A stretch of 64,000 nt of DNA from Lysinibacillus agricola (GCF_016638705.1 NZ_CP067341.1:3723501-3787500), one strand, 5' to 3'. Positions 1-9,152 are shown, numbered from the stretch's first letter. Notes: generated by a model from the sequence alone, not told the origin. Numbers and translations are program-made.

Positions 1-60
1 ACGTACACACAATCGCCTACTACTAGCGATTACTTAGCATCGACTATAAATGATAGAACA

Positions 61-104
61 AAAAAAGCTCAAACTCACCATAAAAATGGTCGTATGAGCT
101 TTTT
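61..104. terminator. Bidirectional terminator at left edge
   Basis: Arms AAAGCTCA and TGAGCTTT with an inner ACCAT/ATGGT pair form a hairpin flanked by an A-run on the left and a T-run on the right, so it can act in both directions. It lies below the last gene of the minus-strand immunity array. I see no gene in bases 1-60. Confidence 0.6.
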
Positions 105-259
105 GTATTTGATAAAAAATTTTTCTACTTTTATTCATTTACACAAAATTTTTGATACTCTCTATAATCTCATATCCGCTAGAATGCTGCTTTTATCAAT
201 TATTTATATGTTTATTGCAGTATTCAATTATATATTCGTATTTATCTTTTCCTTTATTC

Positions 260-832
260 CTATATCCCCCTCGTTGACCCTTTCCGATTTCTGCAAAAGC
301 AATCTCTTTTTGCAACAGAATAATCATTTTTAGATATATTAGCTATCATTTTTAATAATTTTTCATCCGTTATATTTTTTTGAGATAATATATAGGAATT
401 GAAATCGCCAGAGTCTAATTTAATCACTTCAACTAATTTATTTATCTCATTCTGAAAATCATTGATTGCACTTGCAATATCACTTTGCATCAATTCTAAA
501 GTACTTACTTCATATGATCTTTCAATCCATTGAAATGGTGGACATGCAAATGCCCCATTAGCTCTCAAACTTTCTTTTGCATTTATATTCTCAGGCATCT
601 CAAATATTTCCCAAAACAAATTATCATAGTTGTAAGCTTTAATATTCATTCTAAGAAATAAAGTCCACTTATCTTCGTTACATTGAACCCAAAATACAGC
701 ACAAGCAAAATAATCACCCATGACCTTATAAATACAATTAGAAATCACCTTAAAATTTTGTTTTTTCGCCTCTTGCTTTATATTGGTCATTATGATTTTC
801 TCTTTTTCTTTGTTCTTTTGATTTTTGCTCAT
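260..832 (-). CDS. Probable orphan immunity protein, C-terminus likely frameshifted
   Basis: A soluble acidic protein of 190 aa from the ATG at 832, preceded by GGAGGACA; an earlier ATG at 850 overlaps that site. I do not recognise the family. Size, AT-rich composition and position at the end of a toxin/immunity array suggest an immunity protein. The last 20 or so residues look unnatural (basic and Cys-rich). In the next frame the sequence continues plausibly as QKEIAFAEIGKGQRGGY and on to a stop at 196-198; removing one A from the A5 run near 311-315 would join the frames. The gene is therefore either decaying or carries a homopolymer error. No partner toxin remains beside it. Confidence 0.55.
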   Translation of the reverse strand: MSKNQKNKEKEKIIMTNIKQEAKKQNFKVISNCIYKVMGDYFACAVFWVQCNEDKWTLFLRMNIKAYNYDNLFWEIFEMPENINAKESLRANGAFACPPFQWIERSYEVSTLELMQSDIASAINDFQNEINKLVEVIKLDSGDFNSYILSQKNITDEKLLKMIANISKNDYSVAKRDCFCRNRKGSTRGI

Positions 833-855
833 GCCGCTACTGTCCTCCATCCATT

Positions 856-1176
856 TTAATCTTCACTTTTTACCACTTGAATATTAAACTCTCTTAGTTG
901 TGTATTAATCGCCTCGAAAAATTTCAAACAATTCTCAGTTGCTTTATATTTAAACCTTACATCAATAACGTAATATTCAAATACTATATTTGGATAGGTA
1001 TCTGAATGCTGATTTGATTCAATAAAGCCTAAATATGCATTAATTTTATCTTGTAAAAGAGTTAAATGCTCCGGTTCATTTTTCCAATCCAAATGATCTG
1101 CAAGCATCAATATCAAGCCTTCCTCGTCCTTACTAATACCCATAGCATCTATTTTATTTGTTTCTATTATAGACAT
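856..1176 (-). CDS. Small DUF6572-like protein, probable immunity
   Basis: 106 aa from the ATG at 1176, which has AGAGGAG six bases upstream; a longer frame to 1278 has no ribosome site and a poor N-terminus. The segment MSIIETNKIDAMGISKDEEG followed by a LMLADHLDW stretch resembles the DUF6572 family as I remember it, which is common next to polymorphic toxins. No signal peptide or membrane segment. The stop lies 23 bases before the start of the next downstream gene, so the two are probably cotranscribed. Function in toxin neutralisation is inferred from the neighbourhood only. Bases 1177-1463 show no gene. Confidence 0.55.
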   Translation of the reverse strand: MSIIETNKIDAMGISKDEEGLILMLADHLDWKNEPEHLTLLQDKINAYLGFIESNQHSDTYPNIVFEYYVIDVRFKYKATENCLKFFEAINTQLREFNIQVVKSED

Positions 1177-1463
1177 ATTGTTCTCCTCTCTAATCTGGTC
1201 TAATAATCTCAACTTTTGTAGAAGATATAGGAGTATCACCTTTAAAATATCCCTTTTCCATCCGTTAAAATTTAACAATTATACACACTCAATTATATAA
1301 ATTACGAAAAATCACTTGTCACCATTATAGACAATCAAGTGCTTTAAGTTCATTTTCTTAGTTTATCAATATCATCTTGTTACTCAATAAGTCCCAGAAA
1401 TTCCATGATAATTAATATAGCTAGTAAAGAAAATTAGAAGTTCTTACTAAAATTTGTTACATT

Positions 1464-1905
1464 CTATTCTAGTTCAATTCCGTCATAAGCATCACCTAGT
1501 GACTCAAAATCATCTTTATATCAATACCAACTATCACCTTTACTTTCAAATAATCTCATTAATAGATCTGTGAATGATTTTGCTACAACAGTACTGCTTC
1601 CTACTATACCATGAGAATCCCAGTGGCTATCATAACATTTTCCTAACCTATCAGGGTGTAAATCAATAGTTAGAAAATTCCCATTACCCAAATCTGCAAT
1701 GATATACCTGTGTGAAGAAATATCATATTCACATTTTTCTCCTACAATTATGGGGTTAGCAAGTAGGAATTTATCAGGAGAAACAATACTTACTTCAAAA
1801 TCTGCATCTGCGAACAAGCCTACCCCTTCACAAATATTATAAAATTCAAGTAAATCATTAGGCAGAACATCATCTTCTTCAATATTTCCACCTTTGTCAT
1901 TGGAT
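1464..1905 (-). pseudogene. Decayed SUKH (SMI1/KNR4) immunity gene
   Basis: The open part (1521-1817) encodes IIADLGNGNFLTIDL, then GKCYDSHWDSHGIVG and AKSFTDLL, typical of the C-terminal half of SUKH-superfamily immunity proteins. Upstream in the same frame LPNDLLEFYNICEGVGLF continues the fold, but a TAA about 20 codons earlier removes the start. After SWY a TGA (probably a former TGG) is followed in frame by YKDDFESLGDAYDGIELE and a TAG at 1464-1466, matching the usual SUKH end. The gene is broken at both ends. The 1906-2068 stretch keeps short protein-like fragments (for example NTGNDAHGDIISVSNRE) but no frame. Confidence 0.7.
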
Positions 1906-2068
1906 TTTTAATATTATTTTGATAGTCTTCCGTTCTCTGTTACTTACGCTTATAATATCCCCATGAGCATCATTACCCGTATTCTTAAAAACATAATATA
2001 GGTCTTACATGGGTTACTCATATTCTCTGCATAAAAAATCAACTAATCGTCACTGGGTAGCGCCAACA

Positions 2069-3956
2069 ATCGAGTAGGAGGGAGTGATTAACTCCCGACC
2101 TCTCCAACCACCGTACGTACGGATCCGTATACGGCGGTTCAATTAAGATGAATAACGCAAGATTTCATAACGAGCTTGCAGACTTTTGAGCCCTTGGTTA
2201 CTCCAATAAGAGTTACCAAGGGTTCTGTGTAATATTGGACTTTTCGAAATACGCCAGTAACTCTTGCGAGTATTGCCCCATTCGTAAGCCTTCCAGTCTG
2301 GAACTCCTAAGCGAATGAGGTTGCGCACTTTCGTACGAGGTTTCTTCCAATCCTTCCATAAGCACATGCGAAGTCTTCTTCTAATCCATCCATCCAGTGA
2401 TTCAAATATTGATTTCGTATCCGCTAATGCAAAGTAGCCACACCACCCAATTAAGTATTGATTCAATTGTTGAATTCGGTACTCCATTGGAAATGGCTTC
2501 TTTCTAGCTGTTAATTCCCGAATTTTGTTCTTCATTCGCTTTATGCTCTCTTTCGCAATTCGAACTTGTGGTTCTTTGCGGGAGGTAAAGCTAAATCCTA
2601 GGAATTTACGTTGCCAAGGACGAGCCACTGCGGATTTCTTCTCATTTATTTTCAATCGTAGCGTCTTCTCAATAAAAGTTTTGATACTTGCCATCACTCG
2701 TTCTCCTGCTCGTTTTGTTTTCACATAAATATTGCAGTCATCGGCGTAACGGACAAATTTATGACCACGTTTCTCTAATTCTTTGTCTAATTCATCCAGT
2801 ACAATGTTTGAGAGAAGTGGGCTCAGTGGTCCCCCTTGGGGTGTTCCTTCATCTGTATCATAAACGACACCATTTATCATGACACCCGATTGTAAGTATC
2901 TACGAATCAGCTTGAGTAGAGGTTTATCAGAAATTTTCTTTGCTAATGTACTCATTAGACGGTCATGGTTTACTTTGTCGAAGAATTTCTCTAAGTCCAT
3001 ATCTACTACCCAGCGGTATCCTTCTTTTATATAGCCTTTGGCTTCTCGGATTGCATCGTGAGCACTTCGTTTTGGTCGAAATCCGTAACTATGATTCGAG
3101 AAGTTTGGGTCGTATAGGTTGGATAGCACTTGGGCAATCGCCTGTTGAATGAGTCGGTCTGTCACGGTTGGGATTCCTAATAGTCGCACACCGCCGTCAG
3201 GTTTCGGGATTTCGATTCTGCGAACTGGTTGTGGTTGGTAGGTTCCCTCAAGAATTTGTTTCTTAATCGTTAGCCAGTTTTCGACTACATGCTGTCGTAG
3301 GAATTTTACGGGCATTTTGTCTACTCCATGACTCCCTTTGTTTCGTTCCACCCGTTTGAGTGCGAGAAGCAGATTCTCCCGTGATAATATTTGATTCATT
3401 AACATCTCGTTCGACTCCTCCGTGAATAGCTTGTCTTCTTATAACAGTTTCTACTGCACCCGCTCAATGTCCCTCATGGGATTCACCATTACCTCCATTA
3501 AGTCGGTCCTTCTGGATTTTCTGTGTTTATCATAGAAAACTGCATGCCAAGGGCTATTCTCTCCGAATTGTTCGGTCCTTCCCATTCATTCTAGAAGTGA
3601 ATGGTACTATGACCTCTGCTGACTTCTGATGGTTCAGCTACCTATCGCTAAGTAGGTTACAAAGTGTACTTTGCGTTTCCATCAGACCTCCCCGGGTAAG
3701 CGCATGCACTTTCACACCATCTATCCGCCTCATTTACTCGATATGACCTTCGACAGAAAGGACTTTGTGTTGTTATGCACACTCATCCAATCATACCTAG
3801 CCTTATATGAGATTCGTGTTCCTCGGACCGGTGTTTTGCCTCCAGCTTCCTTCAGATTCCGCGTCGCCACGGACACCCTTGCTCTTGGCTAACCTCTACT
3901 TCTGTCTTCGAGGTTTGGGACTTGCACCCTATAGTTCATACGCATGCCGGGCGCAC
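2069..3956 (-). mobile_element. Group IIC intron (ribozyme plus RT)
   Basis: The minus-strand 5' end starts GTGCGCCCGGCATG and the 3' part has a domain V (2107-2140) reading GAACCGCCGTATACGG..CCGTACGTACGGTGGT, then a domain VI ending CTACTCGAT. These ends match the Oceanobacillus iheyensis group IIC intron as I remember it. The RT lies in domain IV. The 5' splice site falls right after the T-run of a Rho-independent terminator hairpin (3957-3993), which is the known target preference of class C introns. The element is about 1.89 kb, looks complete, and is in the same orientation as the toxin cassettes. Confidence 0.9.
2143..3405 (-). CDS. ltrA: Group II intron reverse transcriptase/maturase
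   Basis: 420 aa. Reverse transcriptase blocks are in order: GTYQPQPVRRIEIPK, GIPTVTDRLIQQA, SNHSYGFRPKRSAHDAI, the DMDLEKFFDKVNHD block, GTPQGGPLSPLLSN and the active-site FVRYADD. A maturase (X) domain follows with YLIGWCGYFALADT. There is no HNH endonuclease domain, as expected for class C introns, which rely on the replicative context instead of second-strand cleavage. The start ATG has GGAGGAG nine bases upstream. The gene is uninterrupted, so the intron could be active; it splices and reinserts its own host intron RNA. Confidence 0.95.
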   Translation of the reverse strand: MLMNQILSRENLLLALKRVERNKGSHGVDKMPVKFLRQHVVENWLTIKKQILEGTYQPQPVRRIEIPKPDGGVRLLGIPTVTDRLIQQAIAQVLSNLYDPNFSNHSYGFRPKRSAHDAIREAKGYIKEGYRWVVDMDLEKFFDKVNHDRLMSTLAKKISDKPLLKLIRRYLQSGVMINGVVYDTDEGTPQGGPLSPLLSNIVLDELDKELEKRGHKFVRYADDCNIYVKTKRAGERVMASIKTFIEKTLRLKINEKKSAVARPWQRKFLGFSFTSRKEPQVRIAKESIKRMKNKIRELTARKKPFPMEYRIQQLNQYLIGWCGYFALADTKSIFESLDGWIRRRLRMCLWKDWKKPRTKVRNLIRLGVPDWKAYEWGNTRKSYWRISKSPILHRTLGNSYWSNQGLKSLQARYEILRYSS

Positions 3957-3993
3957 ATAAAAAACCTTGAAAGGCATTTAGCCAATCAAGGTT
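3957..3993 (-). terminator. Cassette terminator hairpin, intron insertion site
   Basis: Arms AACCTTGA / TCAAGGTT with inner GGC/GCC, then a run of T on the minus strand. It follows the immunity gene ending at 4001 by eight bases. Near-identical hairpins end at 8191, 9152 and 10503, so it belongs to the cassette unit. The group IIC intron begins at the next base. Confidence 0.85.
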
Positions 3994-4000
3994 ATAACAA

Positions 4001-4504
4001 TTAATCATTAGTGATTATATAGCATACATTAAACAATATTTTTTTATTTTTTAAATCTTGAATAAAATTACTAAGTGATATAGTGCCTTGAATAATCTCA
4101 TAATCACCACCCTGATATCTAGCTAAAAACATTAAGGTACTAGTTGGAGATTGTTTAACTAAAAATTCTAATATTACTTCAAACTCTTCTATATATTCCT
4201 TATGAATAATTAATGGAGTTAAGTTATAAATAACATCCTCATCGTCAATCCAAAAAGGTATAGGTAATTTTTCTGACTCTATTTCAAAATCAGAGGTACA
4301 AAGTAAAAATGCATTTTTTATCCCATCATCTTCTTTAACTAATGAATACCAAATCCCTTTTGTTTGACTCATAAATTTCCATGTACATTCTAATCTCAAA
4401 ACCATTTTATCGTCCACTTCATTTATTACTTCTATAAAAGAGAGAAATGGAATTGGTAAGGGTTTATTTTGATTAACCACTAATATATTTACTTCAAATG
4501 ACAT
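4001..4504 (-). CDS. Immunity protein of cassette 3
   Basis: 167 aa from the ATG at 4504, with AAGGTGATAACT just upstream; a longer frame to 4546 runs into the toxin gene and lacks a ribosome site. It starts 14 bases after the toxin-3 stop and ends eight bases before a terminator, the usual order for a toxin/immunity pair. It is cytosolic, with no signal or membrane segment. The C-terminal part STLMFLARYQGGDYEIIQG resembles immunity proteins found next to polymorphic toxins in Bacilli, but I cannot name the family. Its target is presumably the toxin-3 tip ending in WNIKDFLP. Confidence 0.75.
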   Translation of the reverse strand: MSFEVNILVVNQNKPLPIPFLSFIEVINEVDDKMVLRLECTWKFMSQTKGIWYSLVKEDDGIKNAFLLCTSDFEIESEKLPIPFWIDDEDVIYNLTPLIIHKEYIEEFEVILEFLVKQSPTSTLMFLARYQGGDYEIIQGTISLSNFIQDLKNKKILFNVCYIITND

Positions 4505-4518
4505 AGTTATCACCTTTC

Positions 4519-5599
4519 TTACGGTAGAAAATCTTTTATATTCCAATTAGTATCAAACGAAGTCTTTCCATCTTTAGACATTACTCTGATTGTACCATCT
4601 GAACTTAGATGAATATCTGGATTATTACCCACCTTTTTCATAGAGTCTTTATACGGAGAGTTTTTATTGGTAAGGTCTTTAACTATATCCTGTTTCACTT
4701 GGTGGAACTCCCCTTTCTTCAAGTCAAACTTCCTCTCAATTTCTTTAGCTGAGTAGTTTTTAAAATCTTTACCGGTGCCCTTATTTCCCGTAATCTCCTT
4801 TTCTTTTTTTGCATGCTCTGCCTGACTTTCTATAATTTTTGCTCCATCTTTTGCTTTATCAGCCACTTTCGCAGGTTTATAGAATGTATAAAATGCAGCT
4901 TCAGCTCGTTCTTTCCATGTTGAGTCAGGACTTAACATTGTTTCAATATCTTCGAAAAAGAAATTAAATGTGGATTTTAATAGTTTCTTTTCATGATTTC
5001 TTTGTTCTTCTATAAATTTGTCTATTATTTCACGTTCTTTTTCTTTTTTAGTTTTACCTTTATTCTGAGGCACAGGACAGGAGCTTTCTAAATTTATATA
5101 CTTTGATCCACCTTTTGGAATTACCACTTTTTGTCCAGTAATCATGTCTTTTCCAGTGGTCATTTCATATAGAGTCTTGATATTCCCAAAAATAGGAATG
5201 TGATTTAACCCCATAGAAAATAGTTTAAGATTTTGAGCTTTTTCATTCTTTTTGACTTGTTTGACAGCAGCTTTGGCCGCATTGTTGGCCTTTTTAGTTG
5301 CTTTCTTAACAGCTGCTTTTTTCGCAGCCCGTTTAAACTTCTTGGCCAATTTTCTCCTGGATAGCCTATTTCTAAGCTTCCTGGCCTTTGTAAAAAGCTT
5401 ACCTCTCTTTTTCTTACGCTTCTTCTTAGGCTTTTTGAAGAGATTCTTTAATTTTAATTTATTTTTCGCCTTTTTGATTTGCTTTTTTTAAGGCCTTTCT
5501 TGCTGCTTTTTTTGCACTCTTAACAGCAGGGATACTACCAAGGAGGCTGCATATCGCTCCAAAAAAGCCTTTACTCTTACCTTTCCCCTTCTTCGCCAT
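4519..5599 (-). pseudogene. Cassette 3 toxin, N-terminal frameshift
   Basis: The ATG at 5599 overlaps the upstream stop (TAATG). It starts MAKKGKGKSKGFFGAI, then a lysine-rich tract that hits a stop after about 46 codons. The other frame (4519-5349, 276 aa) continues the tract and matches toxin 2 almost perfectly as far as ESQAE. The shift lies in an A7 run near 5491-5497, which is A5 in toxin 2. The shared middle (GLNHIPIFGNIKTLYEMTTG) looks like a pre-toxin TG-type domain. The specific tip begins about residue 190 of the long frame and contains NPDIHLSSDGTIRVMSKDGK. The tip activity is unknown; a nuclease is the usual guess for this class but I cannot support it from residues. Confidence 0.75.
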
Positions 5600-5700
5600 T
5601 AAGCACCACCCCCACCAAGAGGGATCATGCCCATGACGTCTAGGGCAGATTCAAGGTCTGCTCCGTCTTCTGATGCATCAAAACAGACACAGTTAAACAT
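5599..5700 (-). CDS. Chimeric mini-ORF: immunity start fused to VgrG tail
   Basis: 33 aa: MFNCVCF followed by DASEDGADLESALDVMGM and a glycine-rich end. From DASEDG onward it equals the last 26 residues of the VgrG at 12030-13559; the first seven residues and the AGGAGGTATT ribosome site belong to something else, apparently the start of a lost immunity gene, since the site follows a toxin-tip remnant by a few bases. The junction near 5680 is in frame and the stop overlaps the toxin-3 start. It is translatable as it stands and would keep translational coupling to toxin 3. A product function is doubtful. Confidence 0.6.
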   Translation of the reverse strand: MFNCVCFDASEDGADLESALDVMGMIPLGGGGA

Positions 5701-5718
5701 AATACCTCCTATTTTAAG

Positions 5719-5889
5719 TTAGTGTGAAAGTGTTCCATCAGGTGCAACGTTAATATATTTATCACCATTTTTTGTATTCCCCCACTCTCTCATTTCTTTT
5801 TCAGAAAGTTGAACATCCCATTCAAATTGGAGCGGATTAAATACAGAAAAACCATGAATAGGATCACTTTTGATGGTGTCACTATTCAT
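5719..5889 (-). pseudogene. Remnant of a toxin C-terminal tip
   Basis: 56 codons beginning MNSDTIKSDPIHGFSVFNPL and ending INVAPDGTLSH. An in-frame TGA lies two codons upstream, so it has no N-terminal delivery region. It ends right before a strong ribosome site (AGGAGGTATT), as toxin tips do before their immunity genes. I read it as the last part of a former cassette truncated on its left by cassette 2 and on its right by the incoming VgrG tail. Bases 5890-5977 hold no gene. Confidence 0.55.
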
Positions 5890-5977
5890 GGTTCAAATAT
5901 ATATGATCAAATAAGCAAATATGTTAGTAAAAAAACCCTTAAAAGATACAATCAAACACAGATTAAATATTAAACAT

Positions 5978-6262
5978 TTAACTTTTTAATGTGTATCCAT
6001 ACCTAATGGCATATTCATTAATTTTTGTATTTAAATCATCCCTATATATTGAAGTACAACATGAAATCTCCCTATGTCCATCATTAGGAAATATATACTC
6101 TAAGTAAATAAAAAAATTAAGTGAATCCATTTTTTTTATAATAAATTCATTTGCTTCAAATTCACCACTTCTAACATGTGGTGAATTAATAAAATTATAA
6201 ATTTCTTCGTACATCTCTTGATCAGAAATCTCTACATCTAAAAATTTTTTTATTACATCCAT
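5978..6262 (-). CDS. Immunity protein of cassette 2
   Basis: 94 aa, start ATG preceded by AAGGAGGGAACTTT, 12 bases after the full-length toxin-2 stop at 6275. It is acidic and cytosolic, with a pattern of alternating helices and strands (LNFFIYLEYIFPNDG). I do not recognise the family. Position directly behind a toxin tip is the only functional evidence. The reading frame is intact although its toxin is frameshifted, which fits selection to keep immunity after the toxin is lost. Confidence 0.7.
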   Translation of the reverse strand: MDVIKKFLDVEISDQEMYEEIYNFINSPHVRSGEFEANEFIIKKMDSLNFFIYLEYIFPNDGHREISCCTSIYRDDLNTKINEYAIRYGYTLKS

Positions 6263-6274
6263 AAAGTTCCCTCC

Positions 6275-7517
6275 TTATTTTACTGAAATAACCGGATATG
6301 CACTAAGCATACCACCGTCTTCAGAAAGAACAACTTTTATTAAATTTTCTCCTTTAGTTCCAACGGGCTTTCCTGCATCTAAAAATATAGAATATGACTG
6401 TTGACCTTGACCGGTCAAGCCATTGTCTAATATACCTTTAACATCACCTTTTTTTCATAGCATCTCTAAGTATAGCCTCTGCTTCTGCTTTTGTATCTCC
6501 CACAAACTTCCTGGCCTTTCCACCCGATGTAGCAAGATGCTTTGGTTTCACATATGCTTTAGATATATCATAATTATTAAGCACATTCTTTCCGTTTTGA
6601 GCAATATTTTTTGTACGCTGTTTTTCTAAAATCTCTTTTTCTTTTTTTGCATAGTCATCAAACTTAGAACTATCTCTTGCTCTTGCACTTTCATCTACAT
6701 TTTTTTTGATTCGCTCTGCCTGACTTTCTATAATTTTTGCTCCATCTTTTGCTTTATCAGCCACTTTCGCAGGTTTATAGAATGTATAAAATGCAGCTTC
6801 AGCTCGTTCTTTCCATGTTGAGTCAGGACTTAACATTGTTTCAATATCTTCGAAAAAGAAATTAAATGTAGATTTTAATAGTTTCTTTTCATGATTTCTT
6901 TGTTCTTCTATAAATTTGTCTATTATTTCACGTTCTTTTTCTTTTTTAGTTTTACCTTTATTCTGAGGCATAGGACAGGATTTTTCTAAATTTATATACT
7001 TTGATCCACCTTTTGGAATTACCACTTTCTGTCCAGTAATCATATCTTTTCCAGTGGTCATTTCATATAGAGTCTTAATATTTCCGAAAACAGGAATGTA
7101 ATTTAACCCCATAGAAACTAGTTTAAGATTTTGAGCTTTTTCATTCTTTTTGACTTGTTTGACAGCAGCTTTGGCCGCATTGCTGGCCTTTTTAGTTGCT
7201 TGCTTAACAGTTGCTTTTTTCACTGTAAGTACTGCTTTTTTCGCAGCCCGTTTAAACTTCCTGGCCAATTTTCTCCTGGATAGCCTATTTCTAAGCTTCC
7301 TGGCCTTTGTAAAAAGCTTACCTCTCTTTTTCTTACGCTTCTTCTTAAGCTTTTTCAAGAGGTTCTTTAATTTTAATTTATTTTTCGACTTTTTGATTTG
7401 CTTTTTAATGGCCTTTCCTGCTGCTTTTTTTGCACTCTTCACAGCAGGGATACTACCAAGGAGGCTGCTTATCGCTCCAAAAAAACCTATATTCTTACCT
7501 TTCCCCTTCTTCGCCAT
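6275..7517 (-). pseudogene. Cassette 2 toxin, C-terminal frameshift
   Basis: Starts at 7517 with MAKKGKGKNIGFFGAI, overlapping the VgrG-tail stop. Residues 1-130 are lysine/alanine-rich; 130-265 form a conserved pre-toxin region (GLNYIPVFGNIKTLYEMTTG) shared with toxin 3. The tip starts after ESQAE. The frame ends at 6444 (AMKKR), but removing one A from the A7 run at about 6450 lets it continue as GDVKGILDNGLTGQGQQSYS to YPVISVK and a TAA at 6275-6277, just before the immunity gene. That tip resembles CdiA-type RNase tips in its ending, a weak impression only. It is either decayed, phase-variable or a sequencing error. Confidence 0.75.
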
Positions 7518-8025
7518 TAAGCACCACCCCCACCAAGAGGGATCATGCCCATGACGTCTAGGGCAGATTCAAGGTCAGCTCCGTCTTCTGATGCATCAGA
7601 CACGGATACAGGTGCTTTGTTCGAGCCTTCCATTGTCACAATCTGTCCCTGTATATCGGTAATTCCGTCGAGAACGAGACTGCTGGAGCCACATGTCAAG
7701 TGCATAGATTCTGTTGCGTTCATCGAAATGCTTTTACCTGCAAAGGTGATATCATTGGCTTTTAGTGTAAGTGATTGCTTACTATGTACTTCTACCCCGC
7801 TTCCCTGATCCAACTTTAGGAAAACGGAGCCTTCCTGTGCAGTAAATGTGACAGCTTGTGGGTCTAGCTTGATGTCCTTGCCTTTTGGTGTGCCCCAGTA
7901 GGACGTTTTGGGATCGGCTGTTTTTGGGTTGGAGTCGCCGCCCTTTCGTACACTATGGCGGACAACGGCAACTTCCTCCCGATGTGTCGGGAAGGCAAGA
8001 TGAACGTTATCGCCTTTCTCTCGTG
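7517..8025 (-). pseudogene. Displaced VgrG 3' fragment
   Basis: About 170 codons nearly identical to the last third of the VgrG at 12030-13559 (NPKTADPKTSYWGTPKGKD to the glycine-rich end). Similarity stops abruptly near 8025, after GDNVHLAF on the VgrG side. There is no proper start: the frame is open back to a TAG near 8040 and only a TTG at 7813 could initiate a 98-aa piece. It carries the C-terminal beta-helix segment and the linker into the toxin but not the spike or OB-fold. This is the scar expected when a new VgrG-toxin end displaces an old one. Bases 8026-8151 show no gene. Confidence 0.85.
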
Positions 8026-8151
8026 TGCAAATATAAATCTAATAGTAAGTACGTGTTCATTTTATTTAAATGTCACTGCAACCAATCTCGTACGTCGCCT
8101 TACCATCAGTTTTTGATTTAAAAAGGGACATTCTTAACACAACATTAATAA

Positions 8152-8191
8152 AACATAAAAAACCTTGAAAGACAAAAAGCCATTCAAGGTT
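8152..8191 (-). terminator. Cassette terminator hairpin
   Basis: AACCTTGA / TCAAGGTT arms with a T-run on the minus strand, 22 bases below the immunity stop at 8213. It is the same family as the hairpins at 3957-3993 and 10468-10503. Confidence 0.8.
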
Positions 8192-8212
8192 AATAAATCC
8201 TTTATTCTCAAA

Positions 8213-8680
8213 TTAATTTTTCCTAAAATGATTTAATATTGTTTTTTTCACTTCAATATTATTCCCGTAAATCTCAAAAAATGAATAATCAAAAGTACGA
8301 ATTTCTATTTCTGCAAATAGATGTTGTAATCCCTCACTTTCTTCAGTTTCAGGTAAATGATTGAAATTCCAATTAATCTTTTTACCTTTTTGAATAGCAA
8401 TGAATACCCCTGACTCAAATTGTATTATCGTTTTCACTTTATCTATTAATTCATCTGTTGAAAGTACAATACAAAGTTCCTTTGGATTCTTAGGAAACAA
8501 CTCGTGAAGAGATGTCTTACTAGTACCTAATACATCAAAAATATACCAATCATGACTTTCGGTATAATCCTTAAGAGATATTAAAATTTCAGCTAATTGC
8601 CAACCTAAGCAAGAAAGCTCTTCATTAAAAAACTTATTACCACGTACCTTTAGCATAAAAGCTGGTTCTTTTAAATTCAT
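8213..8680 (-). CDS. Immunity protein of a decayed cassette
   Basis: 155 aa from the ATG at 8680, preceded by TTGGGGAGTAAAATT; the frame extends to 8725 but that part overlaps the toxin remnant. Segments HDWYIFDVLGTS, FESGVFIAIQKG and AEIEIRTFDYSFFEIYG recall an immunity family seen beside Bacillus toxins, though I cannot give its number. It is cytosolic. It follows the remnant ending HSHEAIFKDGSWSFKE by 20 bases and is followed by a cassette terminator. The frame is intact while its toxin is broken, so it is now an orphan antidote. Confidence 0.75.
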   Translation of the reverse strand: MNLKEPAFMLKVRGNKFFNEELSCLGWQLAEILISLKDYTESHDWYIFDVLGTSKTSLHELFPKNPKELCIVLSTDELIDKVKTIIQFESGVFIAIQKGKKINWNFNHLPETEESEGLQHLFAEIEIRTFDYSFFEIYGNNIEVKKTILNHFRKN

Positions 8681-8699
8681 AATTTTACTCCCCAATGAC

Positions 8700-8993
8700 T
8701 TATTCTTTAAAGCTCCATGATCCATCCTTAAAAATAGCTTCGTGTGAATGTGGGTTTACATGGTCCCCTCTACCATGGTCTGTACAGTCTGTCCGTTGAA
8801 TCGGCATCCCATTTTTTCCCCACTCAAGTGTTTGAATATACTCCTTTTTTAATCCCAATTTGAGTGTGTGGATTCATAGAGTCAGGTTTATGAGAAGTAC
8901 CATTAACCAATTTCCCATCTTTATTTCTTGGTAACCCTAATTTGTTCCCATTGGTATCCTTAGGCACATACATAGGATTTTCCGTACCCTATG
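8700..8993 (-). pseudogene. Toxin C-terminal remnant with HPH-type motif
   Basis: Two frames join across the A6 run near 8848-8853: PMYVPKDTNGNKLGLPRN leads to HTQIGIKK, and after removing one A it continues EYIQTLEWGKNGMPIQR, then TDCTDHGRGDHVNPHSH and a stop at 8700-8702. The TDHG..DH.NPHSH cluster is typical of nuclease-like tips in polymorphic toxins (Ntox24-like, from memory). An in-frame TAG near 8993 and the absence of a lysine-rich N-terminus mark it as an orphan tip. Bases 8994-9113 show no gene. Confidence 0.6.
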
Positions 8994-9113
8994 TTGTAAT
9001 CTTAAAATCCGCTAATAAAAAACAATCTATCTTAAACTTTATTAAACTACTTCTTCCTCTTTTATTATCGGTAATTTATAGGGTATATTAGTATATTTTA
9101 TTTCTTCGGTTCA

Positions 9114-9152
9114 AGGAAAAACCTTGAAAAGCATAGTGAACTCCTCAAGGTT
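9114..9152 (-). terminator. Cassette terminator hairpin, diverged copy
   Basis: AACCTTGA / TCAAGGTT arms around a longer loop, T-rich on the minus strand. It is 180 bases below the nearest immunity gene. The intervening 9153-9331 contains a short decayed frame (IKLKPIEAHTSVPFVKDIKK) that may be the end of another immunity gene. Confidence 0.65.

Noticed and set aside
2069..3956. Retron or DGR reverse transcriptase
   Set aside because: A complete group IIC ribozyme frame (GTGCG start, domain V and VI) surrounds the RT and the maturase domain is present.
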